Positions 39,401 to 50,924 of a stretch of 64,000 nucleotides of DNA are shown here, in pieces (the first letter of the stretch is position 1; every line of letters starts with the position of its first letter). The stretch comes from Mya arenaria (taxonomy: Eukaryota > Mollusca > Bivalvia > Myida > Myidae): assembly GCF_026914265.1 (NCBI RefSeq), contig NC_069133.1:6755985-6819984 (forward strand). Direction: 5' to 3'. Under the pieces are notes generated by a model. That model did no database searches and was not told the DNA's origin. It saw nothing but the letters and a program-made list of their open reading frames with translations. A program made the translations under genes and the position numbers.

Positions 39401-39808
39401 TTCATGAATGGACCAAATTTTAACTTTGTATACTGATAAATACATCTGTTCCTTGAAACACAAAATTTCATCATGACAAATATCATTCTCAGAATAGATA
39501 TTTCCCTAAGCCCTAGCTGGGGCTAGCATGAGTGTCTCTCCTGTTGACCAAGGTATTTTATTGGGGTTGTGTGTATTTGGCAGACTGAATTTACCAACAG
39601 AAACTCTCTGAATTCAGCACACAGGAACCCCTTGAAACTTGACATTGCCAAACTAAATGATACTTACTTGCTCATGACAATGAGGCCGACATTGTTTTCC
39701 GGGTTAGAACGGGTTTTGGAGTGGCAGACAAGGTTCACAGCATCCTGCTGAGCCTGAAGACGCGTTGGAACAAAGTCCCCATTACGCATGTAATCACTGT
39801 TGTCAACA
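24474..39808 (-). CDS. PSMD4: 26S proteasome ubiquitin receptor Rpn10 (5' exon not found)
   Basis: Nine exons in transcript order: 39668-39808, 39042-39153, 35920-36006, 26976-27044, 26775-26836, 26438-26648, 25598-25778, 25051-25139, 24474-24638. Phases agree at every junction and give 371 residues; human PSMD4 has 377. The VWA domain opens with [12 protein letters not shown] and contains [33 protein letters not shown] and [15 protein letters not shown]. Exon 7 holds UIM1 ([15 protein letters not shown]). Exon 8 holds a UIM-like [12 protein letters not shown] and UIM2 ([14 protein letters not shown]). The end carries [16 protein letters not shown] and a Lys-rich tail. Rpn10 binds polyubiquitin through its UIMs and sits between the proteasome base and lid. 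The exon for about the first nine residues (MVLEST-like) was not found between 39.8 and 44.4 kb. Introns are swollen by repeats. Confidence 0.95.
27885..35632 (+). mobile_element. Hairpin-ended element with tandem-repeat core, 7.7 kb (element 1)
   Basis: The left end is AACAAGAGGGCCATGATGGC, whose GGCCATGATGGCC can fold back. GCTCACCTGT follows, and its reverse complement ACAGGTGAGC sits near the right end. The right end is a hairpin from 35596 to 35627 with stem AGCTCACCT and AGGTGAGCT, then a short A run. Just before it is a GGACGGACGGACG stretch. The core is an array of 145-bp units. The same plan appears at 36533-38600 and 50224-50900. No coding capacity was found, so it is non-autonomous. 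Terminal hairpins and tandem cores recall Helitron-related 'pearl' elements of bivalves, but the class is unproven. Confidence 0.75.
28010..35540 (+). repeat. 145-bp tandem array, about 52 units
   Basis: The core of element 1. Each unit runs through TTGACCTAGTGACCTAGTT, ACCCAATATCGAACTTGACC, GATGATCATTCTGACCAAG and TGTGACCTCTATTGTGTTCA. The spacing of GTTCACAAGG is 145 bases (28141, 28286, 28431, 28576). Units with rare variants, such as GACCTGGGTTGACCC, recur at 28.19, 29.34, 30.50, 32.09 and 33.25 kb, revealing a higher-order structure. The short frames of about 71 codons on the minus strand are by-products of the repeat. Confidence 0.95.
36533..38600 (+). mobile_element. Hairpin-ended element with tandem-repeat core, 2.1 kb (element 2)
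   Basis: Left end AACAAGAGGCACATCCGTGC, with GGCACATCCGTGCC able to fold back, then GCTCCACTGGCC. Right end is a hairpin from about 38568 to 38595 (AGCTCC paired with GGAGCT, and GGCC pairs inside), then an A run. Units of about 145 bp carry CCATGTTGTGCAGTGGACC and AAGTTTCATCAAAATCTG, at about 36.69, 36.83, 37.67, 37.82, 37.96, 38.11, 38.25 and 38.40 kb. About 0.7 kb without units (36930-37625) interrupts the array and may be a separate insertion. The element lies in the PSMD4 intron between 36006 and 39042. Confidence 0.75.
38618..39065 (-). repeat. Tandem copies of the PSMD4 exon-3 donor region, about 50-bp unit
   Basis: On the transcript strand each unit has a piece like GTCAGAGTTGCACACGTTT, then GTAAGTTTGTG, then GATATAG. 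The rightmost unit (up to 39065) is the real end of the exon 39042-39153 and its donor at 39041. Downstream, seven more intact GTAAGTTTGTG or GTAAGTTTTTG copies lie at about 38993, 38948, 38895, 38843, 38743, 38693 and 38643, plus one decayed copy near 38790. The array therefore multiplies a genuine 5' splice site. Confidence 0.85.
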
Positions 39809-40440
39809 CTGAAGTCAGAAGATAAGAACTATTAAAAAAGTTTAACATCAGCCATTTCCAATAAAACTATCTTACATGAAGCCTCTTAAATTTGATTTCT
39901 GGTGTAGGATGTCAAAGGTCAAACTCACAGCCATGTCAAACTAAAGACATTAACAAGAATGCCATGGAGTGGACACCATTGCTCAAATGTGTCTTGAGCC
40001 AAATTTTATTTATTTTGTTAATTATTTTTTTATATCTTTGCTTAGATTTAAAAATCAATCTTAAAAGTTATAAATATGTAACAAAAAAATAAACATTTTG
40101 CATAGCACATGGTCTAAAAAGGGCTGGAAACAGATGCACGGTAAATTTTAATGAAAGTGAAAGGGGAACTGATCATCATTATTGGTGTACAATTAGTTCT
40201 AATACATAACAGTTTTATTGATGCTATTTATGAAAGAAAAAAAAATGTTGCAATATTGGCAATAGGAACGTTGAATGTTTTTTTCTCTTCTGGGGGGAAA
40301 AAAAAGTGAAAGAAAAAGCAAGAAAGATGTCATTGCAACTTGCACAATCGCTGGTGCATATTGAATTTTGACAAGAATGCAGTGTGTTCACTGCTTCAAA
40401 GAAAAATTGATCAGTAATTTTGTAGTGTGGTAAAAACCAG
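39809..40440. other. Intergenic or upstream PSMD4 region
   Basis: The first PSMD4 exon and promoter should lie somewhere to the right of 39808, but I could not identify them here. At 40371 ACAAGAATGCAGTGTGTTCA followed by CTGC resembles the 5' fold-back end of the hairpin-ended elements, possibly a fragment. Confidence 0.4.
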
Positions 40441-40442
40441 CC

Positions 40443-40545
40443 GCATGGTTAGCTCAGTTGGTTAGAGCGGCGTGTGAGTGTCCTGGCCATCGCGGTTTTG
40501 AGCCCCACACAGGGCTCACTTCTCCCATCATACAGATGTTTACTG
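40443..40545 (+). mobile_element. tRNA-derived SINE fragment
   Basis: GGTTAGCTCAGTTGGTTAGA is a near-perfect tRNA D-arm and A-box, and GGTTTTGAGCCCC is a worn B-box about 40 bases on. The anticodon stem does not pair, so this is a pseudo-tRNA head of a SINE rather than a tRNA gene. Confidence 0.65.
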
Positions 40546-41059
40546 TAGATGCCTAAATCTTCAATTTTAATTGAAAGCTTACGTTTACATTAACCAGACA
40601 AAATGACGACGGTTTTAAGTCTAGTAATATTATATATATTATATTAAGATACCGCTTAAGTTTTTATTTAAAAAATACTTGTCAATGGAATAGGAAACAA
40701 AAAGTCAAAATGCTTCGTCATGAAGTTGAAAATATCCATTTTCTTCTGTTTTTCTTCGAAATAACAGAAATAAAGTTACCACCGGGCAAATTTGGTCACA
40801 AAGTCATTGAAATCTACGATTAGCCAAGATAAGTGTTGAAATGAAGAGGACAGACATCAAAAATAGACAATAATTACCAAACAATTGTGCTTTCGAGAAC
40901 CATTTTGACGTGAAGATAAGTTGTTTTCTGATTGGGCAAAAAACGTTACCGGTAAAAATACCTTGCCCTATTAATGTAGGTTACATACCACTAAATTTAA
41001 CGCTAACTTCATAATGTGCTGCCAGGATACTGTTTATAATTTTAAATAAAATACATAAA

Positions 41060-41335
41060 TTAATCTCAGTCGGTAGAGCGTTGGACTGTTAATCGGACAA
41101 CTCGGGTTCGATTCCCGGGCGGACCATGTCACTTCTGTTGTGGTTGGTTATGAAATCCTTTCTACGACCATTCGCACTGTACCACTGCCCCTGGCATGTA
41201 CAGAAGTTGTCAGTTCCTTGCAGAAGTGAAAGCCCAGGATAGATGTGCGGTGGTTGAACTGTCACTCTGTGTCCCTTCAATGTGCTCACGCCGGGACCCG
41301 GAGTATAAACTACTAACACCACCACATAAATTAAT
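41060..41335 (+). mobile_element. tRNA-derived SINE with long body
   Basis: The head has a worn A-box (TCTCAGTCGGTAGAGCG), an Asn-like anticodon region (GGACTGTTAATCGG) and a perfect B-box (CGGGTTCGATTCCCGGGCGG). A body of about 190 bases follows, including CACTGCCCCTGGCATGTACA. The 5' acceptor strand is missing. The body resembles the conserved central domains known from metazoan SINEs, but I cannot name the family with certainty. Confidence 0.7.
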
Positions 41336-41339
41336 GCAT

Positions 41340-41814
41340 TATCATTATTTTTTGCCTTGGAACGCGCCAATTATTGCGAAAACTTATGGAAACCAGTTCT
41401 ATACTGTAAGACTGTTGACGAAGAGTTAGATCGCAGACTGACAAAACTTGATGTTTAATGCATTTTTCTTTAACCGTTAGTAACGGTTTAAGCTACTAAA
41501 CATTAATTTTCGAACAGAAATATGAAATTCTGCGATCTGATCTTTTGTCAGCAATCTTTTATCATTGATTTGCAGGTATTTACGCAAATATAAATTCAAA
41601 TATCTTAAAAATATTACAACTTACCTTTAAATATAATTTCAAATAAAAAAAAAGGAGTAGGGGCTATTTGTCCGAAATGGGGGCGTTTTGACCAAATTGG
41701 GGGCGTTTTGACCATTTTTTTCCAAGTGGGGGCTATTTTACCAAAAGTGTGGGGGCTATTTGACCAAAATGGGGGCTATTTGACCAGGTTCCTCTGTGAG
41801 AGTGCAGCTTTAAA
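41340..41814 (+). mobile_element. MITE family B, copy 1 (rearranged)
   Basis: Internal sequence TGCGAAAACTTATGGAAACC and TCTGCGATCTGATCTTTTGT matches the complete copy at 55516-55857, and the right end CTCTGTGAGAGTGCAGCTTT is present. The left end is lost. An array of about six units of roughly 22 bases (GGGGGCTATTTGACCAAAAT) at 41654-41788 has grown inside it. Confidence 0.65.
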
Positions 41815-42256
41815 AAAAATATTACATCAGGGTGTATGAAAAATGTCGTCGAATATCCGTGCCATGAAATAATGTACTGGAAACGTGCTTTAGAAAGTAA
41901 TGCATATGTTGTCGCGGGCCAGGCGCGTATCTGCCAATACGCGAGTACACGGCTGAGTCCACATGATTTTGGCAAAAAATAAACTGACAAAGCCAAAGTT
42001 ACAGTATTCGTACTTGACTATACATGCTGTTACATACATATCCAGGACATTGAGATTGAAAATGTAATTATACAGTTCAATGGCAAAAAGGACAGAAAAA
42101 TTAGACGTCTGTTAGACAACCTGAATGCTATTACCATAATCGGGCTTAGTTGTTTGCTATTTTAGAGAAAACAAATCTGCCGAGTAAAGGGATTATTTGT
42201 TCATTTATTATCCTAAAACTATCCATTTTCCAGTATTAAATAAATTATGAATCCAC

Positions 42257-42773
<517 letters not shown>

Positions 42774-42879
42774 TTTTATTTCATGAACTGTCTGCATACG
42801 GAATTTCTGACAATTCAACCAAATAATTTGAGTCTAACTTGACTGATAGTAGGAAATATACATTAGCTACTTTCATGGG

Positions 42880-43850
42880 CTGAACTGCAAAAGGGTACGT
42901 GTTCCATGCTCAAGAATCTATATTAGGGCCAGTGCTTTTTAATGTTTTTATCAATGAAATATTCATTGTTATCTATAGAGGCACCCTATACAACTATGCA
43001 GATGATAAAACCATCTCCTTTCACTCTCCTCAGTTTGACGAACTTATTTATGTATCCATGTGCTACAAGATGAGAGCAGGATTCTTGTTGACTGATTCCA
43101 ATATAACTGTATGTACGCCAACCCTTTTAAATTTCAGACTTTTGACAAGAAAACTGCTAGCTTGTCACCTTGGAGTGGATATTGACTGCAAGTTTATGTT
43201 TGATACTCACATCAGTAATATTTTTAAGAAGGCCACATAGCGAGTCAACATGCTTAAGAGATGAGGTCAAAACGTAAATAGATTAAATAGACTTACAATA
43301 TTTTTTATACTTTTGTACTGTAAATGTTTTACTTCTGTTCCCTAGCTTGGCACCTTTATACTGAAAAAAAAACACTAAGAAAATGGGAAAGTTTCAGGAG
43401 AGAGCTATTCGATTTGTATATGATGATCATTCATCCACTTCCACTGAAATATTTCTTAATTAAATATGCCTTACATGATCGTAGAATGAGGACTATTGCT
43501 CTAAAACCGCTCATAATTGTAAACAAAATAGCTCCACCTGTTTTATCTGTTGTCAAAATAAGTAACACATATAAACTTTAAATAGTCCAATATACATCAG
43601 ATTCTAGATGCAGGAACAACTGCAAACGGTAAAAAATATTTCAAGTATGCTGCTCCGGTGTTGTGGAACTCACTGCTAGATACTGTATGTTAAAACATAG
43701 TCGGTTAAAAAGCTCACACAAGCTTATACTTGTAATTGTACTTGTTGCTATCTTGCCGACTCAAAATAAACATTATATTATCTCATCTTATCTCATCTCA
43801 TCTCATCCCATCTTATCTTATCTTATCTTATCTTATCCAAATGCTAAAGG
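42880..43850 (+). mobile_element. LINE (CR1/Daphne-like) reverse transcriptase fragment
   Basis: Translated pieces include SILGPVLFNVFINEIF and the catalytic YADD box (LYNYADDKTIS), then LGVDIDCKFMFDTHISN, LAWHLYTEKKT and, near 43640-43690, KYFKYAAPVLWNSLLDT. These are the successive RT and C-terminal blocks of CR1/Daphne-like non-LTR elements. The frame is broken several times, so it is an old copy. It ends in a (TCTTA/TCTCA)n tail at about 43780-43840. Confidence 0.75.
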
Positions 43851-44385
43851 GGGGGGGGGGGTGAAATTTTAAATTCGGTATTTTTACCTATTTAATTCAG
43901 TAAGCGACGCATGATCAGTGCACGGTTTTGTGGTGAATCGAAGTCAGTCAAATGTTTCATATTCAGAATGGATTTCTTTGGGATAATCCAACTCACTAAA
44001 ACACTGCAAAATAACGCTCCAATAAGAAAAAAATCCACTGTTTGAACAGTGTCTGCACAACGTCGTCAAATAATGGATGATTGTAAAATAAGCAATGGAT
44101 ATTTTAGTATTGCGGATAACATGTAAGTCCTTCAGACAACTTAGCGAGCACTGATCAAATGTAATAAACACCATTGTGTTGTTTTCTTCCATTTAATAGA
44201 TTTCATAGACTCTATATATGTGTTTATAATGTGTATTTATTATCTATGTATGTATCCTCCATGACCGTGATTAGGTCATGTATAAGTGCAGCTACCTATG
44301 GTCCGGTTTCGTGCACAATTTTGAGGAGTGTTCGTCTCAAAATTTGGAACATCGAAATCGTGGCATTATTTTCATTTTGTCTATA
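43851..44385. other. Intergenic, no gene seen
   Basis: Begins with a G run (about 43851-43861). It otherwise holds no exon or repeat I could identify, up to the TATA box of the next gene. Confidence 0.5.
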
Positions 44386-44387
44386 AA

Positions 44388-44425
44388 AACAAGGTCATGA
44401 AGTGCCATCGGAGATAAGAAATTGT
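44388..44425 (+). promoter_or_regulatory. Putative TATA box of the ten-cysteine secreted protein gene
   Basis: CTATAAAAAC at about 44391-44400 lies 80-90 bases before the ATG at 44480, giving a plausible short 5' UTR of about 50-60 bases. Confidence 0.55.
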
Positions 44426-44479
44426 ATTTAAATCCAAGTTGAACGACATTTCTTCAGTCAGTCAGCATAAATCAACAAA

Positions 44480-46782
44480 ATGCTTGCCATCACAGGATGT
44501 CTTATAGTTATTCTTGCGATTGGACATTCAGAGGTATTTTTTTCAAAGTTTCGATACCAGAAATATAACCAACATAAATTAAACTTGTGTTTGTTAAAGT
44601 TGGTCTTTTGCCATTACACAAATGTTGGTTAAAATAAACGTTACTGAATGCTTCTGTGTTTATCTATGTAGTTTCCACTGTTTTATTTATAATTCAAACT
44701 TAGTATCGACACATACATTTATTATCATATAGTAATATATGGCACACATATTTCGTATCATGAAACCCTCTGAAACTTCATAAACGAAATTTAATTCCAA
44801 ATGGTGCAAATGGTCCTGCTTAACACCCATGTCTTTCATTTGGGTACAAAATCAAGGATACAGACATAGGTATATTATTAATGAAATTAATGAAATTATC
44901 ACAACTGTCCACAGCACTCGGTGGCACTAAGGTCAATCACCACGTTTGGATACACATACACTCATGGTACCAAGTTCAAATGCTAACATTTCCCTAAAAT
45001 TATATGATACATTACGTCCTCAATTAAGTGACCACTCACTTTCACTCGAATATGTCCTGCATTTGTAGTGTTTTTGCCACTATAGGCGACTGTGTGTCAC
45101 ACGGACGTTGACTGTGGTTCAGGCGAGTGCTGCTACATCCGGCCAGAATTCCTCGTGGTCAGCAAGCGTCAGCTAACACTCGGCGGACCCAGCCTTCACT
45201 CTGATACGGGTAATGTACACCAAAACGTTTAATATGTATTTTATATATGCACCAGTCAGTTGTAACCACATTCGGAACTCCTCGGCCATTTTATCGATAA
45301 CAACCTCGGATGTATGCCGGTACATCTGTTGAAGTAGTTCGTAAAAATTTGAATTATATCATTAGTTAAATGTAGTGTTTTAGAGTTGTATTTATTGATC
45401 TAAGTTTAAATTTATTGTCATTGAATTGTTTTATAGCAAACATAATGAAGAATCCCAAGAGTTAAGTCACAAAGTTTAACTGCTAAATAAAATTACTACG
45501 CGATCTACTTGCAGCGGACTAAACGTACCACTTTTTGAGTGTGTAAACCATCCAAATACATCCGAGGTTGTTTTCGATAAAATGGCCGAGGAGTTCCGAA
45601 TGTTGTAACCACGGTCCCACGGTCCGGGGATAAGCGGGGACAGTTCAGCCAAGCTAGGGTAAAATCCCCGTCCTGCAAGGACGAAGTGATGGTAAAATCC
45701 CGGCTAAATGCCCTAGCACCCTAGGGACCCTAGGTAGGGCCCATTCCTATTTGGCGCGAAGAAAAAACACCGCATCCACCCGGCACTTCGTGGCCACCGG
45801 GAAGGTAAAAACACGGCCCATTACAATTGACTGGGGCATTATGTGGATATCTTGCTCTGGGCAAAATTGGGAACATACGCTACGGCTGATTCCGGACAGG
45901 TCGGATTTTGACAGACCCATGCAGTGAGACCGCTGCCCGGCAAGTACAGGACGGGTTTTACATTCAAAGAACGTTTTTACTTTTGGATTATCCTGACAAA
46001 CCACGATGCATCAGAGGTATTGCAATTTGTCTAAGTGTAGGGATTCACGGATGGTACCCAATGCCTACTTGCGAAACAACAAATTCATTTTTGTTTGGCA
46101 TATCTTCAAAGATATGTTTCAGTACTATATTTTATTAAACCCGTCGCAAACAACGAACCACAGCAATACAACTTGGTGAAACTGTGAAGGTCGCATTATG
46201 TTAAAGCTGCACTCTTACGGATTGAACGTTTTGACGACTTTTTTTATTTTTTGTCTTGGAATGAGACAATTTTTGCGAAAATCCATGGAAACAAGTTATA
46301 TAAGACTGCTGACAAAAAATTAGATGGCTGATTTTTATATTTGAGTTAAAAAGTTCATGTTTTATGCATTTTTCTTAAAACCGTTAGCCATAAAACATTA
46401 ATTTTCGAACGAAAATATGCAAATCTGCGCTCTAATCTTTTGTAAGCAATCTTTTATCGTTGATTTGCAGATACTTACGCAAAAAAATGCTCTTTCCAAG
46501 ACAAAAAATAGAAAAGCTGTAAAAACGGTTATTCAGTTCTTATTTATCTAATTCATAAACTTTTTCAAATTTCCAGGAGTCTGTGAAGCCTATAGGCCAG
46601 CCGGGGATCATTGTGACGTTTTTGAGCACGCTAACGGCCATTGTGGGTGTACTTCCGGCTACTCGTGCCAGTGGGTCCCGGAACCGACGGTGACTGCGGG
46701 GCCGGGTGGCAAGCGGTCCATGGTCTACCACCCGGGCCCCGGGAGCTATAAATGTGCACCACAAGCTACACAGAGCCCTTAA
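44480..46782 (+). CDS. Small secreted ten-cysteine protein, prokineticin/astakine-like
   Basis: Three exons (44480-44533, 45086-45209, 46577-46782) with consistent phases encode 127 residues. Exon 1 is a signal peptide (MLAITGCLIVILAIGHSE). Exons 2 and 3 give ten cysteines in the order CHTDVDC, GECCY, GVCEAY, DHC, GHCGC, YSC and YKC, matching the prokineticin/AVIT pattern (compare CERDVQCGAGTCC in vertebrate prokineticins). The same colipase-like fold occurs in Dickkopf C-terminal domains and in arthropod and oyster astakines. A Gly/Pro-rich insertion (VTAGPGGKRSMVYHPGPG) lies between cysteines 9 and 10. Astakines are blood-cell cytokines and prokineticins are GPCR ligands; a signalling role here is inference. 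The start lacks the AVIT sequence that activates vertebrate prokineticin receptors. A Mutator-like MITE and a family B MITE sit in intron 2. Confidence 0.75.
45269..45602. mobile_element. Mutator-like MITE, copy 2
   Basis: 334 bp with inverted ends CATTCGGAACTCCTCGGCC and a perfect 9-bp flanking duplication TTGTAACCA (45260-45268 and 45603-45611). It is the same family as 11779-12115 and lies in intron 2 of the secreted-protein gene. Confidence 0.85.
46203..46535 (+). mobile_element. MITE family B, copy 2 (right end lost)
   Basis: Starts TTAAAGCTGCACTCTTACGG like the copy at 55516 and follows it to about CAAGACAAAAAATAGAAAAG, but the terminal inverted repeat on the right is missing. It ends about 40 bases before the last exon of the secreted-protein gene. 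Confidence 0.75.
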
Positions 46783-46799
46783 AGCAATTGTCAGATATA

Positions 46800-47530
46800 A
46801 GTACAAATAACAATCGTAGGACATAATTTTCAACGCCTTTGAACTTTTATCGTATATATGAAAAGAGCGCTATGCAATCTGATATATATCAATAAATAAT
46901 AGTTAAAATATTTTAGTCAAAGATGTCTTGATTACCGTCTGTACAAAATATTTTGAAATACAGTAATTGCCTGGAGGACCACACATCAGTCACCAAACAC
47001 GACTCTCTGACGTTTGGCTCGTTCTCTTGACACTGAAGGAATATTATACGGTGCTTGAACAAGACGTCATTTCAAGTTATTTCAACTTTCTCACCTTGGC
47101 GGAAAAATAATGTTGTTCTGGGGCGGACAGAGAAATGTACATCTGACCTTTGACCCATGGGTGATGCCAAAAGCAAGCAGGCACACTACCGAAGCGTGCA
47201 CATTGCACGTTGATCTAGTATACATTTTGGCGTGGTTATTTTGACCCCGATGTGTGACTTTTTTTATTGAAGGTACATGTACATGGTCTGACTAATTGTG
47301 CCAAATTATTTCGAAATCCTTTCATGGTATGTAGATTTATTGGACAAACACGAAATTTGGACAGATAAGGCAAAGTTTTGCTTGTACATACTCTTCCTGT
47401 AAAATACGTAAAGGATGGGAAAGAATCGACATATGGCGTGATGGTGTCCCGAGCAAAACCTTTTCCGAGTTATATAATTGGTGATTTGGTCAGATGACGC
47501 TATTTGAGAAGTTAAATATCCGAACTAAAT
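46800..47530. other. Intergenic, no gene seen
   Basis: A short LINE-tail-like motif (GAAAAGAGCGCTATGCAAT) lies at about 46860. Otherwise nothing was recognised. Confidence 0.5.
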
Positions 47531-49010
47531 AACATTGCTCTGCGGAACGCCTCTCCAATAGGTAGTTCAGGCTGATCTGCGATATAACGCTTCCCCCATC
47601 GGTAACTTAGACTGCTCTGTGGTATAACGCTTCCCTTATCGGCAACTTAGGCTGCTCTGCGGTAAAGCGCTTCTCCTATCGGTTACTGAGGCTGCTCTGC
47701 GGTATAACGCTTCCCCTATCGGCAACTAAGGCTGCTCTGCGGTAAAGCGCTTCCCCTATCGGTTACTTAGGCTGCTCTGTGGTACAACGCTTCCCCTATC
47801 GGTAACGCTTCCCCTGTCGGTTACTAAGGCTGCTCTGTGGTATAACGCTTCTCCTATCGGTTACTAAGGTTGCTCTGTGGTACAACGCTTCTCCTATCGG
47901 TTACTAAGGCTGCTCTGTGGTATAACGCTTCTCATATCGGCAACTAAGGCTGCTGTGCGGAATAACGCTTCCCCTATCGGTTACTAAGGCTGCTATGCGG
48001 TATAACGCTTTCCCTATTGGCAACGCTTCCCCTGTCGGTTACTAAGGCTATCGGCAACTAATGCTGCTCTGCGGTATAACGCTTCCCCTATCGGCAACTA
48101 AGACTGCTCTGCGGTAAAACACTTCATCTATCGGTTACTAAGGCTTCTCTGCGGTATAACGCTTCCCCTATCAGTTACGCTTCCCCTGTCGGTTATTAGG
48201 CTATCGGCAGCTAAGGCTGCTCTGCGGTATAACGCTTCCATTATCAGCCAAGCTTCCGCTGTCGGTTACTAAAGCTATCGACAACTAAGGCTGCTCTGCG
48301 GTAAAACGCCTCCACTATCGGCAACAAAGGCTGCTCTGCGGTATAACGCTTCCCCTATCAATCAAAGTCTGCTATGTGGTATAACGCTTCCCCTATCGGT
48401 AACTAAGGCTGTTTTGTGGTATAACGCTTCCCCTATCAGTTATTAAGGCTGCTCTGCAGTATAACGCTCCCCCTATCGGTTACTAAGGCTGCTCTGCGGT
48501 ATAACGCTTCCCTTATTGGCAACTTAAGCTACTCTGCGGTAAAGCGCCTCCCCTATCGGTTACTAAGACTGCTCTGTGGTATAAAGTTTCCCCTATCAGC
48601 AACTAAGGCTGCTGTGCTGTATTATGCTTCCCCTATCGGTAACTAAGGCTGCTCTGCGGTATAGCGCTTCCCCTACCGGTTACTAAGGCTGCTCTGCGGT
48701 AAAGCGCTTCTCCTATCGGTTACTAAGGCTGCTTTGTGGTATAACGCTTCCCCTATCAGTTATTAAGGCTGCTCTGCGGTAAAGCGCTTCTCCTATCGGT
48801 TACTGAGGCTGCTCTGCGGTATAACGCTTCTCCAATCGGTAACTAAGGCTGCTCTGCGGTACAACGCTTCCCCTTTCGGTAACTAAGGCTGCTCTGTGGT
48901 ACAACGCTTCCCCTATCGGTTACTAAGGCTGCTCTGCGGTATAGCACTTCCCCTGTCGGTTACTAAAGATGCTCTGCGGTATGGTTATGGTTATTTAGGC
49001 TGATCCACGG
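47530..49010 (+). repeat. 40-bp tandem repeat array, 1.5 kb
   Basis: About 36 units of GGCTGCTCTGCGGTATAACG followed by CTTCCCCTATCGGTTACTAA. Units differ by scattered changes and some are shortened. Variants GGTATAACG and GGTAAAGCG alternate in places. No gene overlaps it. Confidence 0.95.
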
Positions 49011-49852
49011 TTTAACGCCGCCCCTATCTGTGAAGTTCTAAAAAGCAGTCGGAATTGTCAGTCTCAATTTTCGTCAATACATGAACTAAAACAACTTCAA
49101 TTAAAACACCCCTATCGAACGAACGGTGCTAGAAACTTAAGGAAATTTGGTTTAAACTCCGATTAGAGAAACACTTCTCATTCATCTTAAACGGACACTT
49201 CGTCCATAAACAACACAGTTCGACCACTATGAAAATACATCTTAAAGGTACACGTTGTCCAGATGAACAATCAGTAATAACTACATGTATGAAATTTTAA
49301 TAACAGGTTAACAACACAGAATGTATATAGTATATGTTGTTTATTGCCTCGCTCATACAAACAGACCACCGGGATAACATAACACGTGCTTCTTAGACAT
49401 AATAACAATTCCAAGTATGTTCTACTAATAAATAGATTGCAGGTGCTTTTATATATATTTACGGCCAATTTTAAATATTGCAATGTGGGTTGAAATTGGC
49501 CAATACTGTAAATACATACATGCCTGTTTTGCCAAGATTACTTTAACTTGTGAAGAGAGAAATGTTATCAAATGTTGGATTTATCAATAAAGCCCTTTTA
49601 TTGGGGCGTAACTAACAAAGAGAACTATGTATCTCCTCCTTTGATCAGATATGGAAGAAAAACAGTCACAGTGGGTTTGTCCTTAAGAACCACCTGTATA
49701 TGATAACATAGGTATGTAATACGTATTGCACTAGTCTGCATTTGTCATAGTTTTGAACTGATATTCCTCAACTGACTGACTTCATAATAACATGATCTTC
49801 TTTATATACTAGCAGAATTAAGAAACTGGGCATGCCAAAAATATACCGGTTC
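49011..49852. other. Intergenic, no gene seen
   Basis: AT-rich, no exon or named repeat recognised. Confidence 0.5.
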
Positions 49853-50224
49853 CTTAAAGTGACACTCAAAATCATTACATAAACATATATAACAAACATC
49901 AATTTTGACTGATAAACCTTTAAATACTTACTAAATTATGCATTTAAGGAAAATATTTATTACTGATAACAAATTTGTAACCCTGTATTTAATAACGGAA
50001 AACACAAAAACATTAAATGATTGGTGAATGCTAAAAGTTTTATTGTGATCTACAATAGTCTCATAAGGTAGAAATATGGCGATTTATGCACATTTCTTTC
50101 AAATTAAACTCAGTATGCTTCATAAGAACCATTGTTTTCAACATTTATTCATCTTTTTTTTGAATATTAAAACAATATTATTAATTGTTGTAAACCTTTT
50201 TTTGGAGTAAGAGTACATCTTTAA
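49853..50224 (-). mobile_element. MITE family A (TTAA-flanked), copy 4, inverted
   Basis: Reads on the minus strand as the copy at 2816-3190: plus-strand start TTAAAGTGACACTC, end GAGTAAGAGTACATCTTTAA. Hairpin-ended element 3 begins exactly at its right edge. Confidence 0.8.
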
Positions 50225-50900
50225 ACAAGAGGGCCATGATGGCTCTAAAACGCTCACCTAAGCAAAGGGTAGAGGGTCATGCAATGAAACTTCCTGTAAA
50301 TGTAAAGTGTCAGTGAATTTTGCCAAGAAGTTTCAGAGGAGATGTTTTTAATGCAGGAAGTCGGCCAGATTGTTGTTGTTGTTGATCAATCGCGACCCCT
50401 TGTTGTATTTTTGTAGAAGGGTCACCCAAGGAAGCTTCCTGTAAAGTTTCATTGAATTCGGAGAGTTGGGTTTAGAGGAGATGTTTTTTTAAAGCAAAAC
50501 AGGAAGTTGGCCATTTTGTTGTTGTTGGTTGTTGCTGTTAATCAATCGTGATCCCTTGTTGTATTTTTGAAGAGGGTCACCCAAGAAAGCTTCCAGTTAG
50601 GTTTCATTGAATTTAGACAGGTAGTTTCAGAGGAGATGGTTTTTTTTTTAAAGCAAAACAGGAAGTCAGCCATTTTGTTGTTGTTGCTGTTTTTGTTGTT
50701 GATCAATTGTGACCCCTTATTGTATTTTTTGTAGAGGGACACGCAAGGAAGCTTCCTGTGAAGTTTCATTGAATTTGGCCAAGTAGTTTCAGAGGAGATG
50801 TTTTTTAAGCAATTGTTGACGGACAGACTGACGGACGACGGACAAAGACCGATCACTATAGCTCACCTTGAGCACTTCATGTTCTGGTGAGCTAAAAAAA
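50224..50900 (+). mobile_element. Hairpin-ended element with tandem-repeat core, 0.68 kb (element 3)
   Basis: Left end AACAAGAGGGCCATGATGGC then CGCTCACCT; right end a hairpin from about 50860 to 50893 (AGCTCACC paired with GGTGAGCT), preceded by GACGGACGACGGAC and followed by an A run. The core holds about three units of roughly 155 bp with TTGTTGTTGTTG, TGATCCCTTGTTGTATTTTT and AAGTTTCATTGAATT. It is the smallest of three elements with this plan. Confidence 0.75.
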
Positions 50901-50924
50901 GAAAGTTGCATAGATGTTTAACTT

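Noticed and set aside
40443-41120. Possible tRNA genes
   Set aside because: A-box and B-box are good, but the acceptor or anticodon stems fail and the sequence continues into SINE bodies.
45747-46004. 85-codon minus-strand open frame in an intron of the secreted-protein gene
   Set aside because: Moderately protein-like and cysteine-containing, but no family was recognised and it sits among MITEs. It may be part of an unidentified repeat.
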